DNA from: Algoriphagus hitonicola
GTDB lineage: Bacteria; Bacteroidota; Bacteroidia; Cytophagales; Cyclobacteriaceae
DNA length: 64,000 nucleotides
Direction of reading: 5' to 3'
Assembly: GCF_900113375.1 (NCBI RefSeq)
Contig: NZ_FOPC01000009.1
Span: 62,001 to 126,000 of the forward strand
In this document: piece by piece, positions 41,738 through 50,248 of the stretch
How the letters are laid out: every line of letters begins with the position of its first letter
Numbering within the stretch: the stretch's first letter is position 1
The notes under the pieces: generated by a model
Told to the model about the DNA's origin: nothing
What the model saw: the letters and a program-made list of their open reading frames with translations, nothing else
Database searches by the model: none
Position numbers and translations under genes: made by a program

Positions 41738-42878
41738 GTTGACTGATTCTCATCATAAGTCTGGCAATTTCCATTGATAAATCCGTGAAGATTAATTTCG
41801 CGTTTCCGTTTCGTTCCAAATGATAATGGGCTTGGTTGAATAAATGATAAAGCCCGGGAATATGATCCTCTTTCAGTACATTTCCACTGATCTTTTCTAT
41901 AAAGTCCCGATCTTCACCTTTGGTCCGAAGGAGGGAATCTACGGAAGAATTTTTAAGTAAAATTTCTCGAAGCACATTCATTCCAGTCTGTAAAACGGAT
42001 TTTTGGGCTTCTTTGTCATATTTATGGTAAGCGTCCGAAAGGGCAAAAATCTCCTTGAAATTCCGCCGATTACACAACCTAAACCAATCTCTCACCCAAG
42101 CCACTTGCTGATCTTCCACCTGATTGACCAATCGCACCGCCTCTCGAAGATTACCGTCTGCGATCATCGCTATTTGACTGGCAGTCTGATCATCACAATA
42201 TCCACCACTGACCAAATGCTCATGGATCTCTTCGTCTGTAAACGCTCGGATCATGACTTTTTGGGTACGGGACAAAATCGTCGTCAGCAACTGCTCCGGT
42301 TGAGAGGTAATCAGCATAAAAATCGTTTTGAGCTGAGGTTCTTCAAGAATTTTCAACAGTGCATTGGATGCTTCCGTATTGAGATACTCTGCTCCCCAGA
42401 TCAACATGATCTTGTAGCCTCCCTCAAAGGAAACCAGCGAGAGCGTCTGAATGATTTTTCGAGCAGCGCCTACCGAGATATTCAGTTGTTTTTTCTCTAA
42501 GCCATTGAAATAAATGTAGTCGTGGATATTTCCATAGGGTTGCTCTAGCGCAAACTTTCGGAAGTTTGCCAAATGGTCCACCTTGTCTTCTTTTTCCTCC
42601 TTTTTCTCTTCTTTTCCCTTAGAGATTAGCGGAAAAGCAAAATTCAAATCAGGCATGACCAGTTTTGCCATCCGCTGACAAGGGGGACAGGTCCCACAAG
42701 AATCTTCCTCACTCGGATGTTGACAATAGAGAAAGGTGGATAAGGCCAAAGCCATCGTCAGACTGGCAGATCCCTCAGGCCCATGAAAAAGCAAGGCATG
42801 CGCCAAATGATTCTGCTTTACGGCATTGATCAGATGTTTTTTGGTTTCGGGCAAACCCGGTATATCGGCAAATTGCAT
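41730..42878 (-). CDS. holB: DNA polymerase III delta-prime subunit
   Basis: Stator subunit of the clamp loader, a partner of DnaX. The 382-residue protein has the delta-prime N-terminal AAA+ domain. The Walker A region reads GPEGSASL (33-40), lacking the Lys-Thr pair, as expected for the non-ATPase delta-prime. A zinc knuckle is formed by Cys52, Cys61, Cys64 and Cys67. The sensor-1 region contains SRTQKVMIRAF and the typical ASNALLKILEEP is conserved. It starts 4 nt after the GlmU-like gene. An acidic/basic insert KGKEEKKEEKEDK is near residue 85. Confidence 0.9.
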   Translation of the reverse strand: MQFADIPGLPETKKHLINAVKQNHLAHALLFHGPEGSASLTMALALSTFLYCQHPSEEDSCGTCPPCQRMAKLVMPDLNFAFPLISKGKEEKKEEKEDKVDHLANFRKFALEQPYGNIHDYIYFNGLEKKQLNISVGAARKIIQTLSLVSFEGGYKIMLIWGAEYLNTEASNALLKILEEPQLKTIFMLITSQPEQLLTTILSRTQKVMIRAFTDEEIHEHLVSGGYCDDQTASQIAMIADGNLREAVRLVNQVEDQQVAWVRDWFRLCNRRNFKEIFALSDAYHKYDKEAQKSVLQTGMNVLREILLKNSSVDSLLRTKGEDRDFIEKISGNVLKEDHIPGLYHLFNQAHYHLERNGNAKLIFTDLSMEIARLMMRISQHG

Positions 42879-42882
42879 GAGG

Positions 42883-44082
42883 CTATTTTTCAGGGTTTTT
42901 ATCCCAAATTCGATAATTCTTGGTCAGTTCAAAGACCTTTTGAAAAAGAGCAGACTCCACCTTGGTCCAAGGTAATTTTCTCCGTTGCATAACGATCTCG
43001 GCTGTCTCTTCAAATTTTGGATATTGAAAGGTAGAAAAACCTGCCGCTCCACCCCAAGAAAAGGACGGGATAAAATTACGGGGAAAACCATCTCCAAAGA
43101 TATTTGCGCCTACTCCTACCACCGTGCCTGTATTAAACATCGTATTGATTCCGCATTTGGAGTGATCCCCCATCATCAAGCCACAAAATTGCAAACCTGT
43201 GGACACAAATCCTCCCCTGACATAATTCCAAATTTTGACAGGAGCATAATTATTTTTCAAATTGGAGGTATTGGTATCCGCTCCGAGATTGCACCATTCC
43301 CCGATGACCGAATTTCCCAAAAAACCATCGTGTCCTTTGTTGGAATAGCCAAAAATCACTGAATTGGAGATTTCTCCACCGACTTTGGAATGGGGCCCCA
43401 CGGTAATATCTCCACGCATTTTAGCACCCATATTCACCGTGGATCCCTCACATAATGCAAATGGCCCTCTGATCAGCGCTCCTTCTTGGATCTCGGTATT
43501 TTTCCCGATATAAATAGGCCCGTTTTCGGCATTGAGTACTGCTGACTTGATTACCGCTCCTTTTTCGATAAAAATATCCTGTCCGTAGGTGTGCGTGAAA
43601 GGGTCAGTGAGAGGTTGGCTTTTTCGACCTTCGGTGATCAAATGAAAATCCCGGGTAATTTCTTTTCCATTAAAACTAAAAATATCCCAAGGATGCTGAA
43701 TCATCAGAGGTGCTTCAGGCAGTTGGATTTGTTGCTTTTCGGCAGCTGAAGCAAGGTTTTTTTCCGTTTCCCCGATATAAGTCGCGATCAGCGTTTTTCC
43801 AAAGTAAAGCGACTGGTTTTTTTCCAGTCTGCAGAGGAAAGCCACTATCTCAGCAGTCGGAATCAGCGCTCCATTAACTGCAAGCGCGTCACCGAGATTG
43901 CGGGGAAACTTCTCTTGCAAATAATCTTGAGTGAGAAAAGAAACCTGGCTTTTGCTGATAAGCTCCCATTTTTCGGCGATCTGCAGGATTCCTACCCGAA
44001 TAGCTCCAATCGGCCGAGTAAAAGTAAATGGCAATAAGGCTCCCCGAATCGAGGGATCGTCAAACAATAGTATCTGCTCCAT
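42883..44082 (-). CDS. GlmU-like sugar-nucleotide pyrophosphorylase/acetyltransferase (alternative Bacteroidota form)
   Basis: A 399-residue protein that begins MEQILLFDDPSIRGALLPFTFTRPIG, the start of the TIGR03991-type enzymes proposed to replace GlmU in Bacteroidota by making UDP-GlcNAc from glucosamine-1-phosphate. The N-terminal half is a divergent nucleotidyltransferase without the classic LAAGxGTRM loop. The C-terminal half (about residues 185-370) is a left-handed beta-helix of hexapeptides, for example GKNTEIQEGALIRGPFALCEGS and GPHSKVGGEISNSVIFGYSNKGHDGFLG. It heads a seven-gene operon and has a -7 box 4 nt upstream. Confidence 0.85.
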   Translation of the reverse strand: MEQILLFDDPSIRGALLPFTFTRPIGAIRVGILQIAEKWELISKSQVSFLTQDYLQEKFPRNLGDALAVNGALIPTAEIVAFLCRLEKNQSLYFGKTLIATYIGETEKNLASAAEKQQIQLPEAPLMIQHPWDIFSFNGKEITRDFHLITEGRKSQPLTDPFTHTYGQDIFIEKGAVIKSAVLNAENGPIYIGKNTEIQEGALIRGPFALCEGSTVNMGAKMRGDITVGPHSKVGGEISNSVIFGYSNKGHDGFLGNSVIGEWCNLGADTNTSNLKNNYAPVKIWNYVRGGFVSTGLQFCGLMMGDHSKCGINTMFNTGTVVGVGANIFGDGFPRNFIPSFSWGGAAGFSTFQYPKFEETAEIVMQRRKLPWTKVESALFQKVFELTKNYRIWDKNPEK

Positions 44083-44086
44083 GAGA

Positions 44087-44094
44087 CAAAAATA
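44087..44094 (-). promoter_or_regulatory. -7 promoter box of the GlmU-holB-rimK-hemC operon, inside the rpmE terminator
   Basis: The minus strand reads TATTTTTG, an exact TAnnTTTG element, followed by TCTC and the ATG at 44082. It overlaps the T-run that follows the rpmE terminator stem. Use of this promoter would give a nearly leaderless mRNA. No -33 TTG is apparent because the stem occupies that place. Confidence 0.45.
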
Positions 44095-44133
44095 AAAAAG
44101 TCTCCCGGAATCCATGCTCCGGGAGACTTTTTC
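44092..44133. terminator. Terminator of rpmE
   Basis: Stem AAGTCTCCCGGA (44098-44109) with TCCGGGAGACTT (44118-44129), 12 bp, loop ATCCATGC, with a T-run on both strands. On the minus strand the tail runs straight into the next gene. Confidence 0.85.
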
Positions 44134-44151
44134 GCTGAAGACTCTTTCGAA

Positions 44152-44394
44152 TTACTTCTTGTATCTTCTGTTGAATTTCTCCACTCGACCAGCTGTATCG
44201 AGCAACATTTTCTTACCGGTGTAGAAAGGGTGAGACTCAGAGCTCACTTCTATTTTGTACACAGGGTATTGTTTGCCATCTTCCCATTCGATTGTCTCGG
44301 AAGTTTCGATGGTAGATTTGGTCATAAATTTAAACTCAGAAGATGTGTCGTAAAACACCACGTCTCTGTAGTTTGGATGAATATCAGCTTTCAT
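44152..44394 (-). CDS. rpmE2: 50S ribosomal protein bL31, type B
   Basis: An 80-residue ribosomal protein starting [19 protein letters not shown] and ending [14 protein letters not shown], the bL31 C-terminal signature. It lacks the zinc-binding Cys pairs of the A type, so it is the type B (zinc-independent) form, which in many Bacteroidota is the only L31. It has a well-formed promoter (44434-44465) and a strong terminator, so it is monocistronic. Confidence 0.97.
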   Translation of the reverse strand: MKADIHPNYRDVVFYDTSSEFKFMTKSTIETSETIEWEDGKQYPVYKIEVSSESHPFYTGKKMLLDTAGRVEKFNRRYKK

Positions 44395-44433
44395 ATCACT
44401 AGTATTTTTGGAGTACCTTTTTCAAATGAGGCA

Positions 44434-44465
44434 CAAAGTTATCCTTTTTCGTAAAAATCACCAAA
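44434..44465 (-). promoter_or_regulatory. Promoter of rpmE
   Basis: On the minus strand TTTG (44462-44465) and TAACTTTG (44434-44441) are separated by 20 nt, matching the Bacteroidota -33/-7 consensus. The predicted start lies near 44428, giving a 34-nt leader. Confidence 0.65.
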
Positions 44466-44642
44466 TCTTTGTCGGAAATTTCCACTTGAATGAATCAGTT
44501 TTATGCTGACACAAAGGTAATGATGTGCAGGATTTTTCATGCCACTTCAATAATTCTTTCTTAAAAAACGCAGGATCTGATCGAAAACTGTATTTTCGAG
44601 TTGAAAACTGGAAATTTTTGATGTTAATCCCCACTCAATCAC

Positions 44643-46340
44643 ATGCGAATAATTGAATCATTAGCCCTAAGGTACCTGCTATTCCTTGGAGTTTTTCTTT
44701 TGATAAATCAACATCAAATTTTTGCCCAAGGGAGTTATATCCCTTTCGAGCGGGATTATTATCACAAAATCGAGCGATATGAAATCCTCCAAGGATCAAA
44801 TAATCCTTTTTTTATTACCGGATTCAAACCTTTTAGAAGGGATATTTTAGCTCAATACTTGGATAGTTTACGCCATGACCCGGTGATTCAATCGGCCTCA
44901 GACCGGTTCAACTGGGAATATTTGGCTCAGGATAATTGGGAATTTATGTCTGAAGAAACTCCCGAATCCCAAAAACCCTTTTTGAGAAAAATCTACCGGA
45001 GACCCGGAGATTTTGCCCATTATTACAGCGAGGATTTTGATATTCATCTCAGTCCGGTACTTTTTCTCAGCGGAGGAATAGAATCAGATCAGGATCGCAA
45101 GCCCGCCCAACTTAGCCGCGGAATCGTCGTCCGGGGAGCCATCGACAAAAAAGTCAGTTTTTACACCTACGTAACTACCTCGGAGGTATTTTTTCCCTCT
45201 TGGGCAAAATCCTATGCTACCCAAAACCTGGCAGTTCCCGGTGAAGGGTTTTGGAAAGAATATGAACGAGACGGCTACAGCTATTTTTCTGCCAGAGGCC
45301 ATGTCAATTTTCATCTGACTAAAAGTATCCAAGCGCAAGTGGGACATGACCGAAATTTTGTCGGGGAAGGATATCGCTCTTTTCTGCTTTCGGATTTTTC
45401 CAATCCTTATATGTTTGTCAAGCTGAATACCAAAATCTGGAAGTTTCAGCTCACGAATTTATGGTCCCAAATGACCGCGGATGTTTTTTATAACAGAAGA
45501 AGACCCACTGATGGACGATATCCGCAAAAGTTTTTCTCCATGCATCGACTGAGTTTCAATGTAGGGGAAAAGCTTAATCTTGGTTTTTTTGAATCGGTGA
45601 TGACCGATCAGATTAACTTCAACTACTTCAATCCCGTGGTCTTTTTCCGCTGGGCTGAGCAGCAAATCGGCACACCGGACAAGGTTATGCTGGGGATGGA
45701 TGCCAAATGGAATCTTAGACCCGGAATGCAGCTTTACGGGCAATTTGCCTTGGATGAATTTGTTTTTGGTGAATTCTTTGGGATTGACGGCAAGGGATCA
45801 AAACGAAATAAATACGGGGTACAAGCCGGTTACAAATACATCAACGCCTTTGAAGTTTCTAATTTGGACCTTCAGCTCGAATTCAATACCGCCCGACCCT
45901 ATACTTTTCAGGAAAAAATCGACTATCAATCCTACTCCAACTGGCGGACTCCCCTCACCCACCCACTGGGCGCAAACTTCCGAGAATTTCTCGGAATCCT
46001 ACGCTATCAACCACTTCCGCGATTAAATATAACGGCGTTGGGGATGTTTCAATTCTTCGGTTCCGATCCAGATCCAGAAACGAACTGGGGAGGAAATGTG
46101 CTCAAAAATCGTCTCGATGGAAGTCCCACTGGATTATTTGGCAATGTCATCGGACAGGGGATTAAAAATAAGGTGTTTCAGTCGAATCTGACTGCGAGCT
46201 ACATGCTGAAGCATAATTTCTTTATTGACGCATCGCACACTTTCCGCCATCAGCGGATCGAGGGATCTGACCACCGCCGATCTCAATTGATTCAGTTGGG
46301 TATCCGGTGGAACTTTATCCGACCCGAATTCAATTTCTAG
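44643..46340 (+). CDS. Wzi-like outer membrane beta-barrel (capsule assembly family)
   Basis: A 565-residue exported protein with a signal peptide (residues about 8-28, ending HQIFAQ). The mature part starts with a helical segment and then a long run of amphipathic strands, such as KVSFYTYVTTSEVFF, SIQAQVGHDRNFVGEGYRSFLLSDFSNPY, LSFNVGEKLNLGFFESV and HNFFIDASHTFRHQ, ending LGIRWNFIRPEFNF. The GHDRNFVGEGYRS region is characteristic of the capsule assembly Wzi family (PF14052), which anchors surface polysaccharide in the outer membrane. No capsule operon is adjacent, so this is a fold-based call. An MsbA-like exporter follows. Confidence 0.62.
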   Translation: MRIIESLALRYLLFLGVFLLINQHQIFAQGSYIPFERDYYHKIERYEILQGSNNPFFITGFKPFRRDILAQYLDSLRHDPVIQSASDRFNWEYLAQDNWEFMSEETPESQKPFLRKIYRRPGDFAHYYSEDFDIHLSPVLFLSGGIESDQDRKPAQLSRGIVVRGAIDKKVSFYTYVTTSEVFFPSWAKSYATQNLAVPGEGFWKEYERDGYSYFSARGHVNFHLTKSIQAQVGHDRNFVGEGYRSFLLSDFSNPYMFVKLNTKIWKFQLTNLWSQMTADVFYNRRRPTDGRYPQKFFSMHRLSFNVGEKLNLGFFESVMTDQINFNYFNPVVFFRWAEQQIGTPDKVMLGMDAKWNLRPGMQLYGQFALDEFVFGEFFGIDGKGSKRNKYGVQAGYKYINAFEVSNLDLQLEFNTARPYTFQEKIDYQSYSNWRTPLTHPLGANFREFLGILRYQPLPRLNITALGMFQFFGSDPDPETNWGGNVLKNRLDGSPTGLFGNVIGQGIKNKVFQSNLTASYMLKHNFFIDASHTFRHQRIEGSDHRRSQLIQLGIRWNFIRPEFNF

Positions 46341-46391
46341 TCCAACAGCTATTTTGCGTAACTTGCGGCCTCATTTGATGAATCGATTTTC

Positions 46392-48224
46392 ATGAAGACT
46401 TACCTGCGGATTCTTTCCTATGCCAGACCTTATGGAAAGTTTGTGCCCACCTATATTATTTACACGCTATTTTCCATCATTTTTGGACTGATCAATTTCA
46501 CGCTACTCAAGCCGCTTTTTGATGTCATTTTTGAACAGGTGGACCCAAAGACCTTGGACCAGTATCGAGAGCTACCGGAGTTTAGCCTTACAATAGACTA
46601 CTTTACAGGCTTGTTCAACCATCATTTTCTGGAGGTTTCGGGAGAATATGGCAAGGTCGGCACCTTGGTTTTTGTCTGTATGATCATCGTGGTTTCGGTC
46701 TTTCTTTCCAACCTGTTCACTTACCTCTCAGGAGTAGTATTGGCCAAAGTCCGCGCAGTGGTCATCAAGCGGATGCGGATGGATATTTTTGGAAAAGTGA
46801 GCGGGCTACACATAGGTTATTTTTCCGATGAGCGCAAAGGCGATCTCATGTCCAAAATGACCAATGACGTACAAGAGGTCGAAAACACCATCGTTCAATC
46901 ACTCCGGGTAGTTTTTCGCGAGCCAGCAACAATCATTCTTTATTTTGCAGTTTTATTTTTTATGTCGGTCAAACTGACGCTTTTTACCATTTTGATCATA
47001 CCCATTTCCGGAGCGATCATCGGTGGTATCACGCGGAGATTAAAAAAACGAGCCGTCCAAAGTCAGCAATCCTTGGGTAGAATTGTGAATATTCTGGACG
47101 AGACGCTAGGTGGAATGCGGGTCATAAAAGCCTTCAATGCGGAGCGCTTTATGTTTGGCAAATTTGATCAGGAAACCGACCACTATGCAGATGTCAATGT
47201 CAATATGGCCCGGAAAAATGAATTGGCCTCCCCGATTTCCCAATTTTTGGGAGTGACGGTGGTTGCGGGAATTTTGGTTTACGGGGGCAGTTTGGTTTTA
47301 AGTGGAAACTCGGATTTGAGTGCTTCGGATTTCATCACCTACATCATCATTTTCACCCAAGTGCTAAATCCAGCCAAAGAAATCTCACGTGCCGTTTCCA
47401 GCATTCAGCGGGGCATTGCTTCGGCGGAGCGGATTTTTGAAGTTGTGGATACTGATTCAAAAATCAAAAATCCGTCTCACCCTATTTCCATAGCTCAATT
47501 CGAGAGCGGAATCAACTTTGAGCAAGTTAACTTCGCCTATGAGGAACAGCTGATTCTAAAAGACATCAATTTTACGCTAGAAAAAGGGAAAACCATCGCA
47601 TTGGTTGGTCCTTCAGGGGGCGGAAAGTCCACTTTGGCGGATTTGGTGCCGCGCTTTTATGACCCAACAAAAGGGAAGATAACGCTTGATGGAAATGATC
47701 TCCGAGACCTGAAGCTCGAAGAACTCCGAAAACTGATGGGAATCGTCACACAGGAATCCATTCTGTTCAATGACACCGTATTTAACAACATCGCATTTGG
47801 AATCGAAGGAGCGACCGAAGACCTAGTTATCGAGGCTGCCAAAATCGCCAATGCGCATGAGTTTATCATCAAGATGGACGATGGCTATCAATCGTCGATT
47901 GGTGAGCGGGGCACAAAGCTCTCGGGAGGACAGCGACAGCGTTTGAGTATTGCACGTGCGGTTTTAAAAAATCCACCGATTCTCATTCTCGACGAAGCCA
48001 CTTCAGCTTTGGATTCAGAGTCCGAAAGATTGGTACAGGAGGCCTTGACTCATTTGATGAAAAACCGGACTACCCTGGTGATCGCTCATCGCCTGAGTAC
48101 CATCCAACATGCAGACGAAATCCTGGTAATCGAGCGGGGACAGATCGTTCAGCGAGGAAGCCATCAGGAGCTCATGAATCAAGAAGGCCTTTATCAAAAG
48201 CTTTCGAGTATTCAGTCCGTTTAG
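46392..48224 (+). CDS. ABC exporter, MsbA/lipid flippase-type (membrane and ATPase domains fused)
   Basis: A 610-residue half-transporter with six membrane helices in the N-terminal 340 residues and a C-terminal ATPase. Walker A VGPSGGGKST lies at about residues 405-414, the signature is LSGGQRQRLSIARA, Walker B ILILDEATSALD and the switch region IAHRLSTI. The intracellular loop with MRMDIFGKVSGLHIGYFSDERKGDLMSKMTND is typical of lipid A flippases and related exporters. It follows the Wzi-like gene by about 50 nt. Substrate (lipid A core or another lipid) is inferred only from family resemblance. Confidence 0.87.
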   Translation: MKTYLRILSYARPYGKFVPTYIIYTLFSIIFGLINFTLLKPLFDVIFEQVDPKTLDQYRELPEFSLTIDYFTGLFNHHFLEVSGEYGKVGTLVFVCMIIVVSVFLSNLFTYLSGVVLAKVRAVVIKRMRMDIFGKVSGLHIGYFSDERKGDLMSKMTNDVQEVENTIVQSLRVVFREPATIILYFAVLFFMSVKLTLFTILIIPISGAIIGGITRRLKKRAVQSQQSLGRIVNILDETLGGMRVIKAFNAERFMFGKFDQETDHYADVNVNMARKNELASPISQFLGVTVVAGILVYGGSLVLSGNSDLSASDFITYIIIFTQVLNPAKEISRAVSSIQRGIASAERIFEVVDTDSKIKNPSHPISIAQFESGINFEQVNFAYEEQLILKDINFTLEKGKTIALVGPSGGGKSTLADLVPRFYDPTKGKITLDGNDLRDLKLEELRKLMGIVTQESILFNDTVFNNIAFGIEGATEDLVIEAAKIANAHEFIIKMDDGYQSSIGERGTKLSGGQRQRLSIARAVLKNPPILILDEATSALDSESERLVQEALTHLMKNRTTLVIAHRLSTIQHADEILVIERGQIVQRGSHQELMNQEGLYQKLSSIQSV

Positions 48225-48253
48225 TATATTTAGGAAAGCAAATTTTACTATTC

Positions 48254-48622
48254 ATGAAAAAACTTCATCAAATACTTCAAATCATTCTCTTGGTTTACTT
48301 CTCACTATTTTTGGTCTTTTTTATTGCCTTTGACACGATCGGAGGAATATTCGGTATGGAAGAAGTGACCTCGGACAGTGTGGTAAAAATTATATTAGTC
48401 GGGTTTCTTTTATTTTTGGCTTCTTGGTTGGTTGGACAGGGAGTGCGGTCCTCATTGGAGAAAAAAATAAAAAAAATGGAGGCTGAGATGAACAGCCTAA
48501 AAGCAAGAATTTACGATATTGAGCATCCGGTCAGCACCGAAAAGCCCAAATCTGCTGCACCAAGTGCCGAGGATGCCGAACCCAGTAATTTGCCTCCGAG
48601 ACAAAATTTCACTGATAAATAA
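48254..48622 (+). CDS. Small membrane protein with coiled coil, unknown function
   Basis: A 122-residue protein not recognised as a named family. Two membrane helices (about residues 7-28 and 46-65) are followed by a basic, heptad-like segment LEKKIKKMEAEMNSLKARIYDIE, suggesting a coiled coil, and a Pro/Ser/Ala-rich tail. It begins 29 nt after the exporter stop and has a terminator behind it, so it is probably made with that exporter. Confidence 0.6.
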   Translation: MKKLHQILQIILLVYFSLFLVFFIAFDTIGGIFGMEEVTSDSVVKIILVGFLLFLASWLVGQGVRSSLEKKIKKMEAEMNSLKARIYDIEHPVSTEKPKSAAPSAEDAEPSNLPPRQNFTDK

Positions 48623-48650
48623 GGAGTTAATTTTCAGAAAACTGTATATT

Positions 48651-48678
48651 AAGGAAACCAAAACAGGTTTCCTTTTTT
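48651..48678 (+). terminator. Terminator hairpin in front of comM
   Basis: Stem AAGGAAACC (48651-48659) pairs with GGTTTCCTT (48666-48674), followed by TTTT. It ends only 4 nt before the comM start codon, so it can end the upstream operon, and any comM promoter must lie before it or overlap it. Confidence 0.7.
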
Positions 48679-48682
48679 CATT

Positions 48683-50221
48683 ATGGTAGCAAAAACTTTT
48701 GGAAGTGCGGTCTCTGGCGTTGATGCCAACTTGATCACAATCGAGGTCAATGTGGGCATGGGCACCAGTTTCTTTATGGTAGGACTACCCGATTCTGCCG
48801 TAAAAGAATCTCAGCAGCGGGTAGAGTCAGCCTTAAAATACTTCGGCTTTCGCATGCCGAGACAAAAGGTGGTTATAAACCTTGCTCCGGCGGATATCCG
48901 CAAAGAAGGCTCTGCCTATGACCTACCGATAGCCATGGGTATATTGCAAGCTTCCGAGCAAGTCGAATTCCCCGAATTGGATCGTTATGTGATTATGGGT
49001 GAGCTTTCCCTTGACGGAAATCTCCGCCCGATCAAAGGGATCCTTCCCATTGCCATCGAAGCTCGCAAACAGGGATTTAAAGGTTTTATCCTTCCGCTGG
49101 TAAACGCCAAAGAGGCCTCGATTGTCAACAACCTAGATATCATAGGGGTAGAAACCCTTCAGCAGGCGGCGGATTTTTTGATGGGAGATCTGGAAATCAC
49201 CCCTTTGGTGACGGATACCCGAGAAATATTCTATCATTCCCTGGATGATATCGAATTTGACTTTGCTGACGTCCAAGGTCAGGAAAACATCAAACGAGCC
49301 ATGGAAATCGCCGCTGCAGGCGGTCACAATGTCATCATGATCGGACCGCCCGGTGCAGGCAAAACCATGCTGGCCAAAAGATTACCTTCGATTCTTCCAC
49401 CCCTTTCTTTGCAGGAAGCATTAGAAGCGACCAAAATCCATTCCGTCGCTGGAAAGCTAGGAAACAATGCTTCGCTGCTGGCCAATCGCCCTTTTCGAAG
49501 TCCCCATCATACCATTTCGGATGTGGCTTTGGTAGGTGGAGGAGGCAATCCACAGCCGGGTGAAATTTCCCTCGCGCACAATGGGGTGCTTTTTTTGGAT
49601 GAATTGCCAGAATTCAAACGAACCGTGCTCGAAGTTATGCGCCAACCCTTGGAAGAGCGGAAAGTCACCATCTCAAGAGCAAAAGTATCGGTCGATTATC
49701 CGGCCAATTTCATGTTGATTGCCAGTATGAACCCCTGTCCCTGCGGCTATTACAATCATCCCGAAAAGGAATGCGTCTGTGGGCCAGGTATCGTGCAGCG
49801 CTATCTGAATAAAGTCAGTGGGCCATTGCTTGACCGAATTGACCTGCATGTGGAAGTGACTCCGGTGAAATTTGACGAGATGACCTCTACCCGAAAAAGC
49901 GAATCCAGCAAAGCTATTCGAGAGCGAGTCATCAAAGGCCGTGAAAAACAAAAAGAGCGCTTCCAAAATAATCCTGAAGTCTATTGTAATGCCATGATGC
50001 CGTCTCATATGGTCAAGGAAGTCTGCCAAATCAACGAAGCAGGCAAAGCCCTGCTCAAAACGGCCATGGAGCGACTGGGACTTTCAGCACGGGCTTACGA
50101 TCGCATACTCAAGGTTGCCCGCACCATCGCTGATATCGTAGACAGTCCGGAAATCAAAGTGGAGCATCTCGCTGAGGCAATTCAATATCGGAGTTTGGAT
50201 CGAGAAGGCTGGGCGGGGTGA
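48683..50221 (+). CDS. comM: YifB/ComM family magnesium-chelatase-like AAA+ ATPase
   Basis: A 512-residue AAA+ helicase. An N-terminal Lon-substrate-like/ChlI domain (about residues 1-165, with VGLPDSAVKESQQRVESAL and DLPIAMGIL) precedes the ATPase with Walker A IGPPGAGKTMLAKR (about 220) and Walker B VLFLDELPEF. The zinc-like segment NPCPCGYYNHPEKECVCGPG and the C-terminal ARAYDRILKVARTIADI are family marks. ComM promotes branch migration during natural transformation in Vibrio and Acinetobacter. An accessory pair (ORF6N protein and Mrr) follows on the same strand. Confidence 0.93.
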   Translation: MVAKTFGSAVSGVDANLITIEVNVGMGTSFFMVGLPDSAVKESQQRVESALKYFGFRMPRQKVVINLAPADIRKEGSAYDLPIAMGILQASEQVEFPELDRYVIMGELSLDGNLRPIKGILPIAIEARKQGFKGFILPLVNAKEASIVNNLDIIGVETLQQAADFLMGDLEITPLVTDTREIFYHSLDDIEFDFADVQGQENIKRAMEIAAAGGHNVIMIGPPGAGKTMLAKRLPSILPPLSLQEALEATKIHSVAGKLGNNASLLANRPFRSPHHTISDVALVGGGGNPQPGEISLAHNGVLFLDELPEFKRTVLEVMRQPLEERKVTISRAKVSVDYPANFMLIASMNPCPCGYYNHPEKECVCGPGIVQRYLNKVSGPLLDRIDLHVEVTPVKFDEMTSTRKSESSKAIRERVIKGREKQKERFQNNPEVYCNAMMPSHMVKEVCQINEAGKALLKTAMERLGLSARAYDRILKVARTIADIVDSPEIKVEHLAEAIQYRSLDREGWAG

Positions 50222-50248
50222 GATGCTTTTTATATTGTTTTGTGAAAT

